A DNA stretch of 64,000 nucleotides from Sphingobacteriales bacterium. GTDB taxonomy: Bacteria; Bacteroidota; Bacteroidia; Chitinophagales; UBA2359. Where the stretch lies: assembly GCA_016706405.1 (NCBI GenBank), contig JADJJT010000002.1, positions 434,001 through 498,000 on the forward strand, written 5' to 3'. The translations under genes and the position numbers were made by a program. The notes under the pieces were generated by a model. That model had not been told where the DNA came from. It searched no databases and was given only the letters and a program-made list of their open reading frames with translations. Below, in pieces: positions 31,959 to 41,592 of the stretch; within the stretch, counting starts at the first letter, position 1, and each line of letters opens with the position of its first letter.

Positions 31959-33159
31959 TCCGCTCTAAAATAACAGCATAGCCTTGCCCTACGCCTATAC
32001 ACATGGTGCAAAGGGCAAATTTTCCTTGCCCTTGTTGCAACGACAAGGCCGCAGTTAATACTAACCTTGCCCCCGACATGCCCAGCGGATGCCCTAATGC
32101 TATGGCGCCACCATTTGGATTTAGGCGCGGGTCGTTATCGGCAATACCCCATTGCCTTGTGCAGGCCAGGGCTTGTACAGCAAAAGCCTCGTTCAGTTCA
32201 ATAATATCCATATCGGCCAAACTTAGGCCAGCCTTTGCTAAAGCTATTTGCGAGGCATACACCGGTCCAATGCCCATAATGCGCGGCTCAACGCCGGCAA
32301 CGCCCATGGCCCTAACCTTTGCCAATGGTTTAAGGCCATATTTTGCTACGCCCTCATCAGAGGCTAACAACAAAGCCGCCGCCCCATCGTTTAACCCCGA
32401 AGCATTGCCAGCCGTTACGCTGCCCTGTGGATTAAAGGCCGGGCGCAATTTCGCCAAACCTTCAAGGGTTGTTTCGGGTTTTACAAATTCGTCTGTGCTA
32501 AAAAGTATAGGTTCGCCTTTGCGCTGTGGTATGGGTATAGGTGTAATTTCGAGGGCTAACCGGCCATTTTTTTGCGCTATGTTTGCTTTTTGTTGGCTCC
32601 AAAGGGCAAAACTGTCTTGGTCGGTGCGGCTAATTTGGGTTTGAGCTTGCAGGTTTTCGGCAGTTTGCCCCATGCTATCTACACCGTAAAGGCTTTTCAT
32701 GGCGGGGTTAATGAAACGCCAACCAAAACTGCTGTCGTGCATTTCGGAGTCGCGGCCAAAAGGGGTACTTGTTTTTGATATTACCCAAGGGCCGCGGGTC
32801 ATTTGCTCCACTCCTCCGGCAATAAAAAAATCGCCATCTTGGGCTATAATTCCCCGTGCTGCCTGTACTACGGCTGCCATGCCCGATGCGCAAAGCCTGT
32901 TTACGGTTTCGCCCGGAACGGTGTAGGGTAATTTTGCCAATAATAAAGCCATGCGCGCTACGTTGCGGTTGTCTTCGCCGGCTTGGTTGGCACAGCCCAT
33001 AATTACGTCTGCAATACTCGATGGGGGCAACCAAGTATTGCGTGTCATTAAATGGTGTAAAACGTGTGCTGCCAAGTCGTCGGCGCGTATTGGGGCTAAA
33101 CTTCCGGCGAAACTGCCTATTGGGGTTCTTATTCCGTCAATTATGTAAGCATTGGGCAT
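31951..33159 (-). CDS. Thiolase (acetyl-CoA C-acyltransferase, PcaF/PaaJ-like)
   Basis: A 402-residue cytoplasmic enzyme that splits a 3-ketoacyl-CoA with CoA. C90 in NRLCASGMAAVVQAARG is the acyl-carrying nucleophile. NEAFAVQALA, GGAIALGHPLGMSGARLV (catalytic His) and CTMCIGVGQG (acid/base Cys) complete the active site. GCANQAGEDNRNVARMALLL, GWRFINPAMKSLYGVDSMGQ and TAENL are most like 3-oxoadipyl-CoA thiolases. No other aromatic-degradation gene is near, so the exact substrate is uncertain. It converges on, and overlaps, the M48 protease gene by 8 bp. Confidence 0.9.
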   Translation of the reverse strand: MPNAYIIDGIRTPIGSFAGSLAPIRADDLAAHVLHHLMTRNTWLPPSSIADVIMGCANQAGEDNRNVARMALLLAKLPYTVPGETVNRLCASGMAAVVQAARGIIAQDGDFFIAGGVEQMTRGPWVISKTSTPFGRDSEMHDSSFGWRFINPAMKSLYGVDSMGQTAENLQAQTQISRTDQDSFALWSQQKANIAQKNGRLALEITPIPIPQRKGEPILFSTDEFVKPETTLEGLAKLRPAFNPQGSVTAGNASGLNDGAAALLLASDEGVAKYGLKPLAKVRAMGVAGVEPRIMGIGPVYASQIALAKAGLSLADMDIIELNEAFAVQALACTRQWGIADNDPRLNPNGGAIALGHPLGMSGARLVLTAALSLQQGQGKFALCTMCIGVGQGYAVILERIT

Positions 33160-33288
33160 AACAAAACAAGGTTTGTATTATGTGTTTATTTTATTTGGTG
33201 GCAAATATACAAACACTTCGCGCCAAAATAATGTTCGGCTTGTTTTATTTACTGCTGGATGTAATTTTTTGACTAAGGCAGGAATTGT

Positions 33289-33315
33289 AAAATTTTGGCA
33301 GGCTCAATTCAGCGG
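33289..33315. repeat. Inverted copy of the 7007-7052 repeat
   Basis: About 26 bp match the complement of the repeat unit at 7030-7058 with about two mismatches (shared core GGCAGGCTCAATTCA). It is 26 kb away and in opposite orientation, next to REP-like hairpins. Confidence 0.7.
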
Positions 33316-33352
33316 TTACATGATTAACGGATCGGCAGGATTCCGACATAAT

Positions 33353-33464
33353 CCCCTCCTCGGAGGGGTGCAGGGGTGGGTTAATCTTCCAAAGAGAGGG
33401 AGCAAATGCAAAGCGAACTTGGCTTAGTATTTACCCCAGCCCTTGCTTAAAGCGGGGCTGGGGT
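33353..33464. repeat. Pair of REP-like palindromic hairpins
   Basis: CCCCTCC and GGAGGGG around TC (33353-33368), then ACCCCAGCCC with its exact complement GGGCTGGGGT (33433-33464) and an inner GCTT/AAGC stem. GC-rich units of this kind recur between genes in Bacteroidota genomes. Only one block is visible here. Confidence 0.65.
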
Positions 33465-33763
33465 CGGTGCGGGGGGTAGTGTTAAAAATCATAGCAGGCA
33501 AACGGCGGTTATATAGTTTAATTTAGTGGCAATTTACGGCATTTTATTTAACTTGTATATGTTTAGGATAAAAAAAACGCCTGAATGCAGATTTAACGTA
33601 TTTGTATAGTATTTTAAGGAGTAAGCCGCGTAATATCTGAACGACTGACTTAACGAATTTAATAATTAACATAATTAACCCAAGTACTTATTTTAAATCC
33701 GGAAGGCTGGTAACCTCAAAAATCACAATAGACGTGATATTTACTAACAATTTTCGAGTTTTG

Positions 33764-33795
33764 TTTGGCTATTTATATTATTGCCATTAAATTTG
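33764..33795 (+). promoter_or_regulatory. Promoter of ftsK
   Basis: TTTG at 33764-33767, exactly 20 bp, then TAAATTTG at 33788-33795: a full match. A transcript from about 33802 reaches ATG 33820 with a leader of under 20 nt and rules out the TTG at 33781 as start. Confidence 0.85.
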
Positions 33796-33819
33796 TGGTA
33801 TCGTAATCTTAAGCAATTC

Positions 33820-36450
33820 ATGTCGAGCACAAAAAAGCAAACAACCACAACTACTAATACCCGAAAAAAATCTACAAACAGCAATAGTATTGTTGGTTTA
33901 TTCAAATGGTTATTTTCGCTGCCTAAACATGCCAACGCGCCGTACGCAGTAGGTTTGGTAGGTGGCATTTTAGCTATTTTTATGATTATTGCCTTTATCT
34001 CGTATTTATTTACGGGCGAAGCCGACCAAAGTGAGGTTTTAGGGGGAGGCCCAGGCCTATTAACCCAAACTAATTTGCACACCAATAACTGGATTGGCCG
34101 CTTAGGTACTTACCTTGCCCACTTGTTTATTTATAAGGGTTTTGGTTTAACCGCATTTATTATACCATTTATTTTATTAATTACCGCTGCCAAGTTAATT
34201 TTTAAGCGGGCTGTCATTAATTTGCGCGAGGTTTACTTAAAAGGAATTGTTGCCTTGCTGGTAATTTCGGCGGTATTGGGCATGTTTTTTTATGGCTCGG
34301 CGTTTCCGTGGGGTGGCGCCGTGGGCAAACAATTAGCCGACCAGCTTAGCGCCTTGGTGGGTAATATTGGGGCAATTATTTTACTGCTGATAGCCTTGTT
34401 TTTTACCCTAACCTGGATTTTTAACTGGCAGATAAATTATAGTGAATTAGCGAACAAAAATCCGGAGGAGCTGCTAAAAGGCTTAAAACCCCGGATGCCC
34501 AATTTTAACGCTAAAACTAATACCACAGCCGCAAACAATCCATCCGGAAATAATAAAAAAAATAGTAACGGCACAACAACCTCAGTCATCGAACCCACCA
34601 TTAACGAAACAGATAAAGGCAAAATCCGCGATTCGTTAATTATTGAGCCGAATGCACCTAAAAATGCGTTAGAAACCCCTCAAACAACACAACCAAAATC
34701 CGGAAGCCCCTTTGTTACAGCACTTTCAACAGAAAACAGCAAAAATAACGCCGGCAATGATGATATTTTGCTCGAAATTGTTCAAAATCCAAGGGAAAAT
34801 TACCTGCCCGATGACCAAGTTGACCACGACAACGACGACAACCCCAATCCTAATAACAGTAATACCGCAGTAGGCCGTCAAACAGAACTTTTTAACCGAA
34901 CCATTCCCCTTGAAGACGAGTACGACCCCACCCTTGAACTAAGCGACTACCGCAAACCGCCCCTAAACCTGCTTGAAAAGTATGGCCGCGACTTGTACGA
35001 AGAACATACCGTAAAAATTAACCGCGAAGAATTGGAGAACAATAAAAAACAGATTATAGAAACACTAAGAAATTATAATATCGAAATAGCTTCTATATCG
35101 GCAACACCCGGCCCTACCATTACCCTTTACGAAATTGTACCCGCCCCGGGGGTGCGCATATCGCGCATTAAAAATTTAGAAGACGATATTGCCCTTAGTT
35201 TGGCAGCGCTTGGTATTCGTATTATTGCCCCCATTCCGGGAAAAGGAACCGTAGGTATTGAAGTGCCAAATCAAAACAAAGAAATTGTATCGTTATACAG
35301 CATCATTTCGTCGCAACGGTTTCTAAACAGCAAAATGGCTTTACCTGTTGGCTTAGGCAAAACCATTTCGGACGAGGCATTTGTGGGCGACCTAACCAAA
35401 ATGCCACACTTACTAATGGCCGGCGCTACTGGGCAGGGTAAATCGGTATGTTTAAACAGCGTATTGGTTTCGTTGTTGTATATGAAACACCCCGCCGAAC
35501 TAAAATTTGTAATGATTGACCCTAAAAAAGTGGAACTTTCGCTGTATAATATGATTGAAAACCACTTTTTAGCCAAATTACCCAACGACGAAGAGGCAAT
35601 AGTAACCGATATTAAAAAGGTAATTAACACCCTAAATGCGCTTTGCCTTGAAATGGATACGCGCTACGACTTACTAAAAAAAGCACATGTCCGAAACATT
35701 AAAGAGTATAATATTAAATTTAAACAACGAAGTTTAAATCCCGAAAAGGGGCACCGGTATTTGCCCTATATTGTTTTGGTTATTGATGAGTTTGCCGACT
35801 TAATAATGACCGCCGGAAAAGAGGTTGAAATGCCTTTAGCGCGCTTGGCGCAATTAGCTCGCGCCATAGGTATTCATTTGGTAATTGCTACCCAACGCCC
35901 AACTGTAAATATTATTACCGGAACTATAAAAGCTAATTTTCCGGTGCGCATTGCCTTTAGGGTAACATCAAAAATAGATAGCCGAACCATTTTAGACGGC
36001 GGGGGTGCCGAGCAATTAGTAGGTAGCGGCGACATGCTTCTGTCGCAAGGAGGTAATATTGTTCGCCTACAAGGGGCCTTTGTTGACACCCATGAAGTTG
36101 AAAAAATTGCCGAATTTATTGCCGCCCAACGGGGCTTTGCTGCCCCATTTTTACTGCCCGAACTGCGCGAAGATGGTGATTTTATGAGCGAGAACGACTA
36201 TTTTGATGATGGTAGCTTAGACGACTTGTTTGAAGAGGCCGCCCGTATTATTGTCCAGCATCAGCAAGGCTCTACGTCGTTGCTACAACGCCGCCTTAAA
36301 TTAGGTTATAACAGAGCAGGCCGCCTAATGGACCAATTAGAAACGGCAGGTATTGTTGGGCAAAATCAAGGCAATAAACCGCGCGAGGTTTTAATACCCG
36401 ACGAATACGAGTTAGATAAATATTTGCGCCAACTGAAACTAAAAAGCTAA
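33820..36450 (+). CDS. ftsK: DNA translocase FtsK/SpoIIIE
   Basis: A septal ATP-driven pump that moves chromosome termini and aligns dif sites at division. ATG 33820 gives 876 residues. Four transmembrane helices lie in the first 190 residues (GLVGGILAIFMIIAFISYLF and others). A 150-residue Asn/Thr/Pro-rich linker follows, then the alpha/beta motor: MPHLLMAGATGQGKSVCLNS (Walker A), LVIDEFADLIMTAGKEVEMP (Walker B) and RAIGIHLVIATQRPTVNIIT. The C-terminal gamma winged helix (QGSTSLLQRRLKLGYNRAGR) recognises KOPS-like sites. lolA follows after 185 bp, the usual Bacteroidota order. Confidence 0.97.
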   Translation: MSSTKKQTTTTTNTRKKSTNSNSIVGLFKWLFSLPKHANAPYAVGLVGGILAIFMIIAFISYLFTGEADQSEVLGGGPGLLTQTNLHTNNWIGRLGTYLAHLFIYKGFGLTAFIIPFILLITAAKLIFKRAVINLREVYLKGIVALLVISAVLGMFFYGSAFPWGGAVGKQLADQLSALVGNIGAIILLLIALFFTLTWIFNWQINYSELANKNPEELLKGLKPRMPNFNAKTNTTAANNPSGNNKKNSNGTTTSVIEPTINETDKGKIRDSLIIEPNAPKNALETPQTTQPKSGSPFVTALSTENSKNNAGNDDILLEIVQNPRENYLPDDQVDHDNDDNPNPNNSNTAVGRQTELFNRTIPLEDEYDPTLELSDYRKPPLNLLEKYGRDLYEEHTVKINREELENNKKQIIETLRNYNIEIASISATPGPTITLYEIVPAPGVRISRIKNLEDDIALSLAALGIRIIAPIPGKGTVGIEVPNQNKEIVSLYSIISSQRFLNSKMALPVGLGKTISDEAFVGDLTKMPHLLMAGATGQGKSVCLNSVLVSLLYMKHPAELKFVMIDPKKVELSLYNMIENHFLAKLPNDEEAIVTDIKKVINTLNALCLEMDTRYDLLKKAHVRNIKEYNIKFKQRSLNPEKGHRYLPYIVLVIDEFADLIMTAGKEVEMPLARLAQLARAIGIHLVIATQRPTVNIITGTIKANFPVRIAFRVTSKIDSRTILDGGGAEQLVGSGDMLLSQGGNIVRLQGAFVDTHEVEKIAEFIAAQRGFAAPFLLPELREDGDFMSENDYFDDGSLDDLFEEAARIIVQHQQGSTSLLQRRLKLGYNRAGRLMDQLETAGIVGQNQGNKPREVLIPDEYELDKYLRQLKLKS

Positions 36451-36635
36451 ACCTAAGACAGTTTTTTGCGTCAATAAATATATCCGGATGTTTGAGCTAA
36501 ACCCCTGCCCTTTTTTATCCGGATAATTATCTTCTCTTGCCCCCTCTAAACCTTGTGTTTAATAAATAGTCAATCATCTAATTAATTGACAAATCCGTCA
36601 ATCAAACAATCGAAAATATTATATAAAAGCAAATT

Positions 36636-37331
36636 ATGAAAGGCATCAATTTTTCTTTAAATTTTTACCGCCCTGTTTTATGGATGGCTTTGTTTTATAT
36701 TTTAGGCATGGCTATTACCACAAACACTACTATTGCCAATGCGCAAGGAAGTGCCGATGCCAAACGCTTACTCGATAAAATGAGCGAAAAATATCGGGCT
36801 TATAAGTCGTTAAAAGCCAGTTATACCCTAACTATTGTAAACAAAGACCAAGGTGTAAACACCAGAGAAACCGGCAGTTTAATAATGAAAGGCGAAAAAT
36901 ACAATTTAGAAAGTCCGGATTTTAACCGTATTTGCGATGGCAAAATTGTTTGGACGCATTTTAAAGACCAAGCCGAAGTGCAAATTAACCGCTACAATGC
37001 CAATAGTGGCGATTTATCGCCGGCACAACTTTTTACTGCTTACAAAAAAGGTTACAAATACGCAATAAACGGCACCGAAAAAGGCAAAGATGGTAAAACC
37101 TATACTACCATTGACTTAACACCCGATAATAAAGATTTGCCTTTTTTTAAGGTACGGTTGTTTGTAAACAGCACGACGAACGTATTACAGAAGGCAATAA
37201 TTTTTAATAAAAATGGCACCCATATTACCTACGAGCTTAAAAATATTCAAACTAATACGGCTGTAGGCGAAACTACATTTATGTTCGATACTAACGCCTA
37301 TCCGGATGTAGAAGTAATAGACCTTCGGTAG
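36636..37331 (+). CDS. lolA: Outer-membrane lipoprotein carrier LolA-like protein
   Basis: A 231-residue periplasmic chaperone with a signal peptide (about 1-38, ending NAQGS). The LolA fold shows in LLDKMSEKYRAYKSLKASYT, then ETGSLIMKGEKYNLESP, GKIVWTHFKDQAEVQINRYN (strands of the lipoprotein-binding half-barrel) and FKVRLFVNSTTNVLQKAIIF. It would carry lipoproteins matured by LspA to the outer membrane. It follows ftsK by 185 bp, which contain two TCCGGA palindromes (near 36483 and 36519) but no clear terminator, so co-transcription is possible. A perfect terminator follows it. Confidence 0.88.
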   Translation: MKGINFSLNFYRPVLWMALFYILGMAITTNTTIANAQGSADAKRLLDKMSEKYRAYKSLKASYTLTIVNKDQGVNTRETGSLIMKGEKYNLESPDFNRICDGKIVWTHFKDQAEVQINRYNANSGDLSPAQLFTAYKKGYKYAINGTEKGKDGKTYTTIDLTPDNKDLPFFKVRLFVNSTTNVLQKAIIFNKNGTHITYELKNIQTNTAVGETTFMFDTNAYPDVEVIDLR

Positions 37332-37359
37332 CAGTAAAACAAACTATAAATCACCACAA

Positions 37360-37402
37360 AATAGCCCTCTATCTTACCTTCAATAAAAGATAGAGGGCTA
37401 TT
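37360..37402. terminator. Perfect 16-bp hairpin, bidirectional terminator
   Basis: AATAGCCCTCTATCTT (37360-37375) and its exact complement (37387-37402), flanked by A/T runs, between lolA and the convergent large cargo gene. Confidence 0.9.
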
Positions 37403-37446
37403 GATTTTAAAAGGATACCAAATCAAATTGGTTTGAAATTAGTTAC

Positions 37447-40400
37447 TTACAGTTTAACAAGTTTTGTTAATTGCTGTATTTTTTCGTGTTCAATGGCAAT
37501 ATAATACACTCCTTGTGGAAAAGGCCCTAACGAAAAATTAGTGTGCATGTCAGCACCAAAACGGGTTAGCTCGCCTTTGCGAATTGTTTGCCCTTTAGAA
37601 TTTAGTATTTTGTAGCCAACAAAATTATCGTTTGCATTAGGCCAGTCTGGTATTTTTATAGTTGCCAGAGCTTGGGTTGGGTTGGGGCTAATTATTACGT
37701 TGGCAAAAGCGTTGTCGGTAGGGTTGGTAACGCCTACTGCATTTGTTTCAACAATTGCGGTAATACTTTCTTTACAGGTTTTTGCATCGCGCACCCAAAT
37801 GGTGTATTGCCCCGCTTTTAAACCCTGAAACAAGGGCGATGATTGCCAGCCAATATTATCTTTACTGTATTCGTAAGGCGAAGTGCCATTTTTTGCTTCT
37901 ACTAAAATAGTGCCGTCTTTAGCGTTCACGGCGGTTTCATTCGTAATTTTGGTGATTATATTTAAATTACAAGGAGCTTCAATACAAATAGGCTGATAAT
38001 AGGAGCTTGTGGTAGCTGGTTCGGGTAGTTCAAAAATAGTGTCGTTAGTTTCAGTTGTAACGGTTATAGCGCCTGTGGCACCTGCGTTCATTCCATTCCA
38101 GCCTAAATCGTTATAATTTATTTGATAACAGGCACCATACTTTAAGCATATAGGTATTTTGTATAAAAATTGTGGATTTTGAAGGTTTTGTATGCTTGTA
38201 ATTTGAGTAAGCCCATCCTCAGAGGTGATATTTAAATAAACCTCACTGGGCTGGTCATCTGTTAATATATTGACGTGGATTTGAGACTGGGACACATCCA
38301 ACGAAAATTTTAAGTTTTTCGAGTTGTTTGTGCCATCTAAATCGGTTTTGTTATTGGGGTTGTCAACGTTAAAAAAGTATTCATTTAAGCCCGTTTTTAG
38401 CCCTTCCACCTCTAACCAAATAGTATCTTTGGCGTTATAGGCCAAGCTACCAGTCCATTCGGTAACAACGGCAGGTTGCCCCTTTAGCTTGCCTACTAAT
38501 GTTGCCGAGGTTAAATTATCCCATCCGGCATTGCGCAGCACCAAACCAACAGAGCTGTTTGCCGAACATTTTGAGTTGCCCAATCCTAAAATGGCATAGG
38601 CTTCCACATCAATTGGGGCAATATGTTTTATTGTTGTTGAAACTTCGTTGTTATTTGGGTTGGTATCGGTATTTAATGTTACCCATGCTTTTATATGATA
38701 ATAAGCTCCGGGTGTTGAGAAGTCGCCTGTTTTTTTAAAGGTATAGTTTGCCTCTTGATTTGGTTCAATGGTTCCGGAATAAATTTCGGTTATGGCCGGA
38801 CTATTATTTACACTGTACGAAACTTCAAAATTTGATTGGGCATTAATCCCAGCGTTCCGGAGATTTACGGTAACAGATTCAGTAGTTGTTAGCTGACCTT
38901 TTGAGTATGGGTTTACAATGGCCTGCATCGCTAAGTCGTTTGTATCGCGGCGCAAGGTAAAGGCTATAATTTTGGTTGCCCACGTTGTTCCATTTGATCC
39001 TTCCGGAAGATATTCGCCGGTAAACCAAAAAGTTTGCTCGTCAACGGGGTCAACGGTCATGTGGCTATAATCGCCCCACCGTTGGCCAAGGTTCACTACT
39101 TTGCCCTCGCCCACTGTTACTTCTTTTACGGTCATTTGTCCTAGGGGGTCGCCCGCCATCCGGCCTGTTAAACGCAACGAGGGGTATGTGTTAAATCCTG
39201 CCACAGCATAACCAAGGGCTATATTTCCTGTTCCGTCCATGGCAATACTGCCCATAAAACGGCTTTCGTCGTCGGGGGCATAAGTACCTTGTTGGTAGAT
39301 GTACCACTCGCCGCCCGCCGAGGTTAGTTTTCGCAGTTCGTACCAGCGTTTTCCGGCAATTTCGGTGCCGGTTGCATCTACCACGTGGTTAAGCACAATA
39401 CTTTGGTACGAGCCAAAATTGCGGTATTGCGCCCGCATATGGATAATCTGGTCTAAGGCTTCAAATGCCGGGCCACCGTCAGGTTGGTCAATGCAGGTAA
39501 ACCAGCCTTCGCAAACCTGGGCTTCAAAAGGTTCGGTAGGCAAATCAAAGGGGCCTACAACCTCGGCTTTATCAACATCGCTCCAATCAACTATTACATC
39601 CCAAATTTCCAATTTATCTACATCGCCGTTCCATGCATCGTCATACATACGCATTACCATACCGGGCATATTTGCTGGCGGTGTGTTTTTTCCGTCCCAG
39701 TCAACGGGTATGCCGGGCTGAAAACTTTCAACAGGAGGACCAGGTATAAATTTTGGAATTTTAAACAGCAAGGTTTGTGCCGTTGACACGCCATCAATCA
39801 TTTCTTGCCGGTTTAGTACATATATAGGCGAGTAGTTATTGAACTCGTTTGTAGTTATATAGTAAAAATTATTCCAGATACTAAGTTTTGGATAATCCGG
39901 AAGTGAGCCATCGCCTTGCATTACGTAGGCATACCATTCGCCAAGCGGGTCGGCAGTTTTTGATACGGCTATATTTAGCTTACCCTCCCAGGTCATTTCA
40001 AGTAAAACCCAACGGTCGGCTGCCTGGTCGTAACTTACTATTGGGTCGCCAATACCAACTGGCGCGCCTATTTGTTGCCAAATATTATTTAAAGTGGAAG
40101 GGCCATATAAAAGGTTCATTTCTTTATCCCAAATTTGAATAACCGAGCCACTTGCCGAGTTTACCATTTGAATATAATGGTTTGGGCCTACGTCTCCGCT
40201 GGGGTCGGGTGGATGAATATCAATATATGCTAGGCCTTCAACGTATAGAACGGTGTCAATTTCGTTTTCCCCGTCGCGCCATTGGCCTTTTTGTCTTACG
40301 GGATCTTCGCCGATAGGTAGGGGGTTAGGATTGTTGCGGTAATTTCGCAGTTTGTTGTTATGAAACTGCATGAGTTTTTTCTTGTTGAGGGTTTGGTGTT

Positions 40401-40596
40401 GGGGGGCAATTTCCGGAATTGTAGTTAAAGCCGGAATTGTTCCCAATAGTTTGGTAACTGTTTTAACGGGCTTTACCCTATGTTGTTCAGATTTCGGTGG
40501 GCTGTTTGGCGTTGTTTGGCTAAATAATACAACAGAACTTGTCGTTGCAATAAGGCACCAAACGAAACAGTTAAAGAAAAAAAATAAATTTCTCAT
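37447..40596 (-). CDS. Very large T9SS type A secreted protein
   Basis: A 1049-residue protein with a signal peptide (FFFFNCFVWCLIATTSSVVL then FSQ). Residues about 110-560 contain PPDPSGDVGPNHYIQMVNSA, SYDQAADRWVLLEMTW, LGEWYAYVMQGDGSLPDYPK, FMGSIAMDGTGNIALGYAV and RWGDYSHMTVDPVDEQTFWF, a family of large secreted beta-propeller-like proteins. Then come CARDB-like Ig domains (LAMQAIVNPYSKGQLTTTES, DVEAYAILGLGNSKCSANSS), a SprB-like repeat (PCNLNIITKITNETAVNAKD then GTILVEAKNGTSPYEYS) and a T9SS type A domain (VIISPNPTQALATIKIP... QGVYYIAIEHEKIQ). Probably a surface or extracellular protein; the ligand is unknown. Confidence 0.85.
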   Translation of the reverse strand: MRNLFFFFNCFVWCLIATTSSVVLFSQTTPNSPPKSEQHRVKPVKTVTKLLGTIPALTTIPEIAPQHQTLNKKKLMQFHNNKLRNYRNNPNPLPIGEDPVRQKGQWRDGENEIDTVLYVEGLAYIDIHPPDPSGDVGPNHYIQMVNSASGSVIQIWDKEMNLLYGPSTLNNIWQQIGAPVGIGDPIVSYDQAADRWVLLEMTWEGKLNIAVSKTADPLGEWYAYVMQGDGSLPDYPKLSIWNNFYYITTNEFNNYSPIYVLNRQEMIDGVSTAQTLLFKIPKFIPGPPVESFQPGIPVDWDGKNTPPANMPGMVMRMYDDAWNGDVDKLEIWDVIVDWSDVDKAEVVGPFDLPTEPFEAQVCEGWFTCIDQPDGGPAFEALDQIIHMRAQYRNFGSYQSIVLNHVVDATGTEIAGKRWYELRKLTSAGGEWYIYQQGTYAPDDESRFMGSIAMDGTGNIALGYAVAGFNTYPSLRLTGRMAGDPLGQMTVKEVTVGEGKVVNLGQRWGDYSHMTVDPVDEQTFWFTGEYLPEGSNGTTWATKIIAFTLRRDTNDLAMQAIVNPYSKGQLTTTESVTVNLRNAGINAQSNFEVSYSVNNSPAITEIYSGTIEPNQEANYTFKKTGDFSTPGAYYHIKAWVTLNTDTNPNNNEVSTTIKHIAPIDVEAYAILGLGNSKCSANSSVGLVLRNAGWDNLTSATLVGKLKGQPAVVTEWTGSLAYNAKDTIWLEVEGLKTGLNEYFFNVDNPNNKTDLDGTNNSKNLKFSLDVSQSQIHVNILTDDQPSEVYLNITSEDGLTQITSIQNLQNPQFLYKIPICLKYGACYQINYNDLGWNGMNAGATGAITVTTETNDTIFELPEPATTSSYYQPICIEAPCNLNIITKITNETAVNAKDGTILVEAKNGTSPYEYSKDNIGWQSSPLFQGLKAGQYTIWVRDAKTCKESITAIVETNAVGVTNPTDNAFANVIISPNPTQALATIKIPDWPNANDNFVGYKILNSKGQTIRKGELTRFGADMHTNFSLGPFPQGVYYIAIEHEKIQQLTKLVKL

Positions 40597-40927
40597 TTAT
40601 AGGTGATATTGGTTTTGTATGAACAATTTTAAGCGCAATTTAATAGTTAGTATATTGTAAAGTTTGCTACAAATTTAAGAAGGAAAGCATGTAAATAAAT
40701 GACCTAATATTTGCCTTTGTTGGGTAACAGACAATTATATTTGTTTAGTTTGTCTGAAAAATTACTACTGCTAAAATAAATCCGGACTTATTAAGTTATT
40801 GTTTCATTTTATTTCTTCCAAAAGAACCATTCAATAACATACAGATGTTATAAGTTGGGCAAATATAAGCCGGTTTTTAGGCCAAAAATCAAAGTATATT
40901 TATAAAAAATACTGTATATAAAAACAT
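40597..40927. other. Intergenic region, promoter elements only
   Basis: TAAATTTG on the minus strand (40670-40677) is a -7 element for the large cargo gene. One TCCGGA (near 40781). No gene or terminator seen. Confidence 0.5.
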
Positions 40928-41560
40928 CTATTTTGTAGGTTGCCAAATTGATGCATTAGGTTTTTGGCCGGCAAGATATTCAAGAATTGTAAGTATAAAT
41001 TCGTTTTCAGTTTGCCCATTCTCTTTTGCCATTTCTGTTAGCACCAACTGGGTTAGCGGAAACATGGAGGTAAGGTCTATTTTCCAAACTTTGTTTGTTT
41101 TATAAAAATGTACATCCACGGGTGCTTCTACACCGTCGGCAATAAACCTTGTTTTGGCAAAATCTTTTTCAACTATTATACTTCCAATTTCGGTATTAGC
41201 TACGCTTGTTTTACCCACCATACCCCTTTCTATGGCTTCGGCCAGCAAAGTTGTTCCGGTAAAAGTTTTAATTTTTTCGGGTTCAATACGTCCGCGAACA
41301 ATTAAGACCATAAATTTATCAAAAAACGAGTAGGTTTCGAGTTTTGCCGAGTCGGCAGTTTTTACCCATACCAACAAACTGTCATAATAGGCAATAGTGC
41401 GTTTATCAATGCATTGGATGGCCAGTTCAGACTTGTCGTTTAAAATAGCGTCTTTGTAAGTGTTATAAGATTTTTTAATTTTTTTAATTTCTTTTTTTTG
41501 GGCAAAGGCCAAATTAGTGGCAATCAAAATTAAAATACCAATTAATAAACCATTCCTCAT
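40928..41560 (-). CDS. Hypothetical exported protein
   Basis: A 210-residue protein with a clear signal peptide (MRNGLLIGILILIATNLAFA then QKKE). The mature part is rich in Lys, Thr and Ile: KKSYNTYKDAILNDKSELAI with QCIDKRTIAYYDSLLVWV, then RFIADGVEAPVDVHFYKTNK with VWKIDLTSMFP. The ending strands have the rhythm of an NTF2-like/SnoaL fold, in which a helix hairpin is followed by a curved sheet. I do not recognise a named family. It is the last gene of a likely three-gene run with the SRPBCC and SUI1 genes (gaps about 32 bp). Confidence 0.65.
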   Translation of the reverse strand: MRNGLLIGILILIATNLAFAQKKEIKKIKKSYNTYKDAILNDKSELAIQCIDKRTIAYYDSLLVWVKTADSAKLETYSFFDKFMVLIVRGRIEPEKIKTFTGTTLLAEAIERGMVGKTSVANTEIGSIIVEKDFAKTRFIADGVEAPVDVHFYKTNKVWKIDLTSMFPLTQLVLTEMAKENGQTENEFILTILEYLAGQKPNASIWQPTK

Positions 41561-41592
41561 AAGGGTAGTGTAAGTATATGTTTCTTAAATAA

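Larger units (their letters stand above)
33160..33763. other. Intergenic block with dispersed repeat and REP-like hairpins
   Basis: A local GC-rich island in an AT-rich gap. It contains a repeat copy (33289-33315), two palindromic hairpins (33353-33368 and 33433-33464) and one TCCGGA (near 33698). A 91-codon frame here (33152-33427) runs through the palindromes and is rejected. Confidence 0.65.

Noticed and set aside
33152..33427. 91-codon plus-strand ORF
   Set aside because: It reads through the dispersed repeat and the palindromic hairpin; no protein-like pattern.
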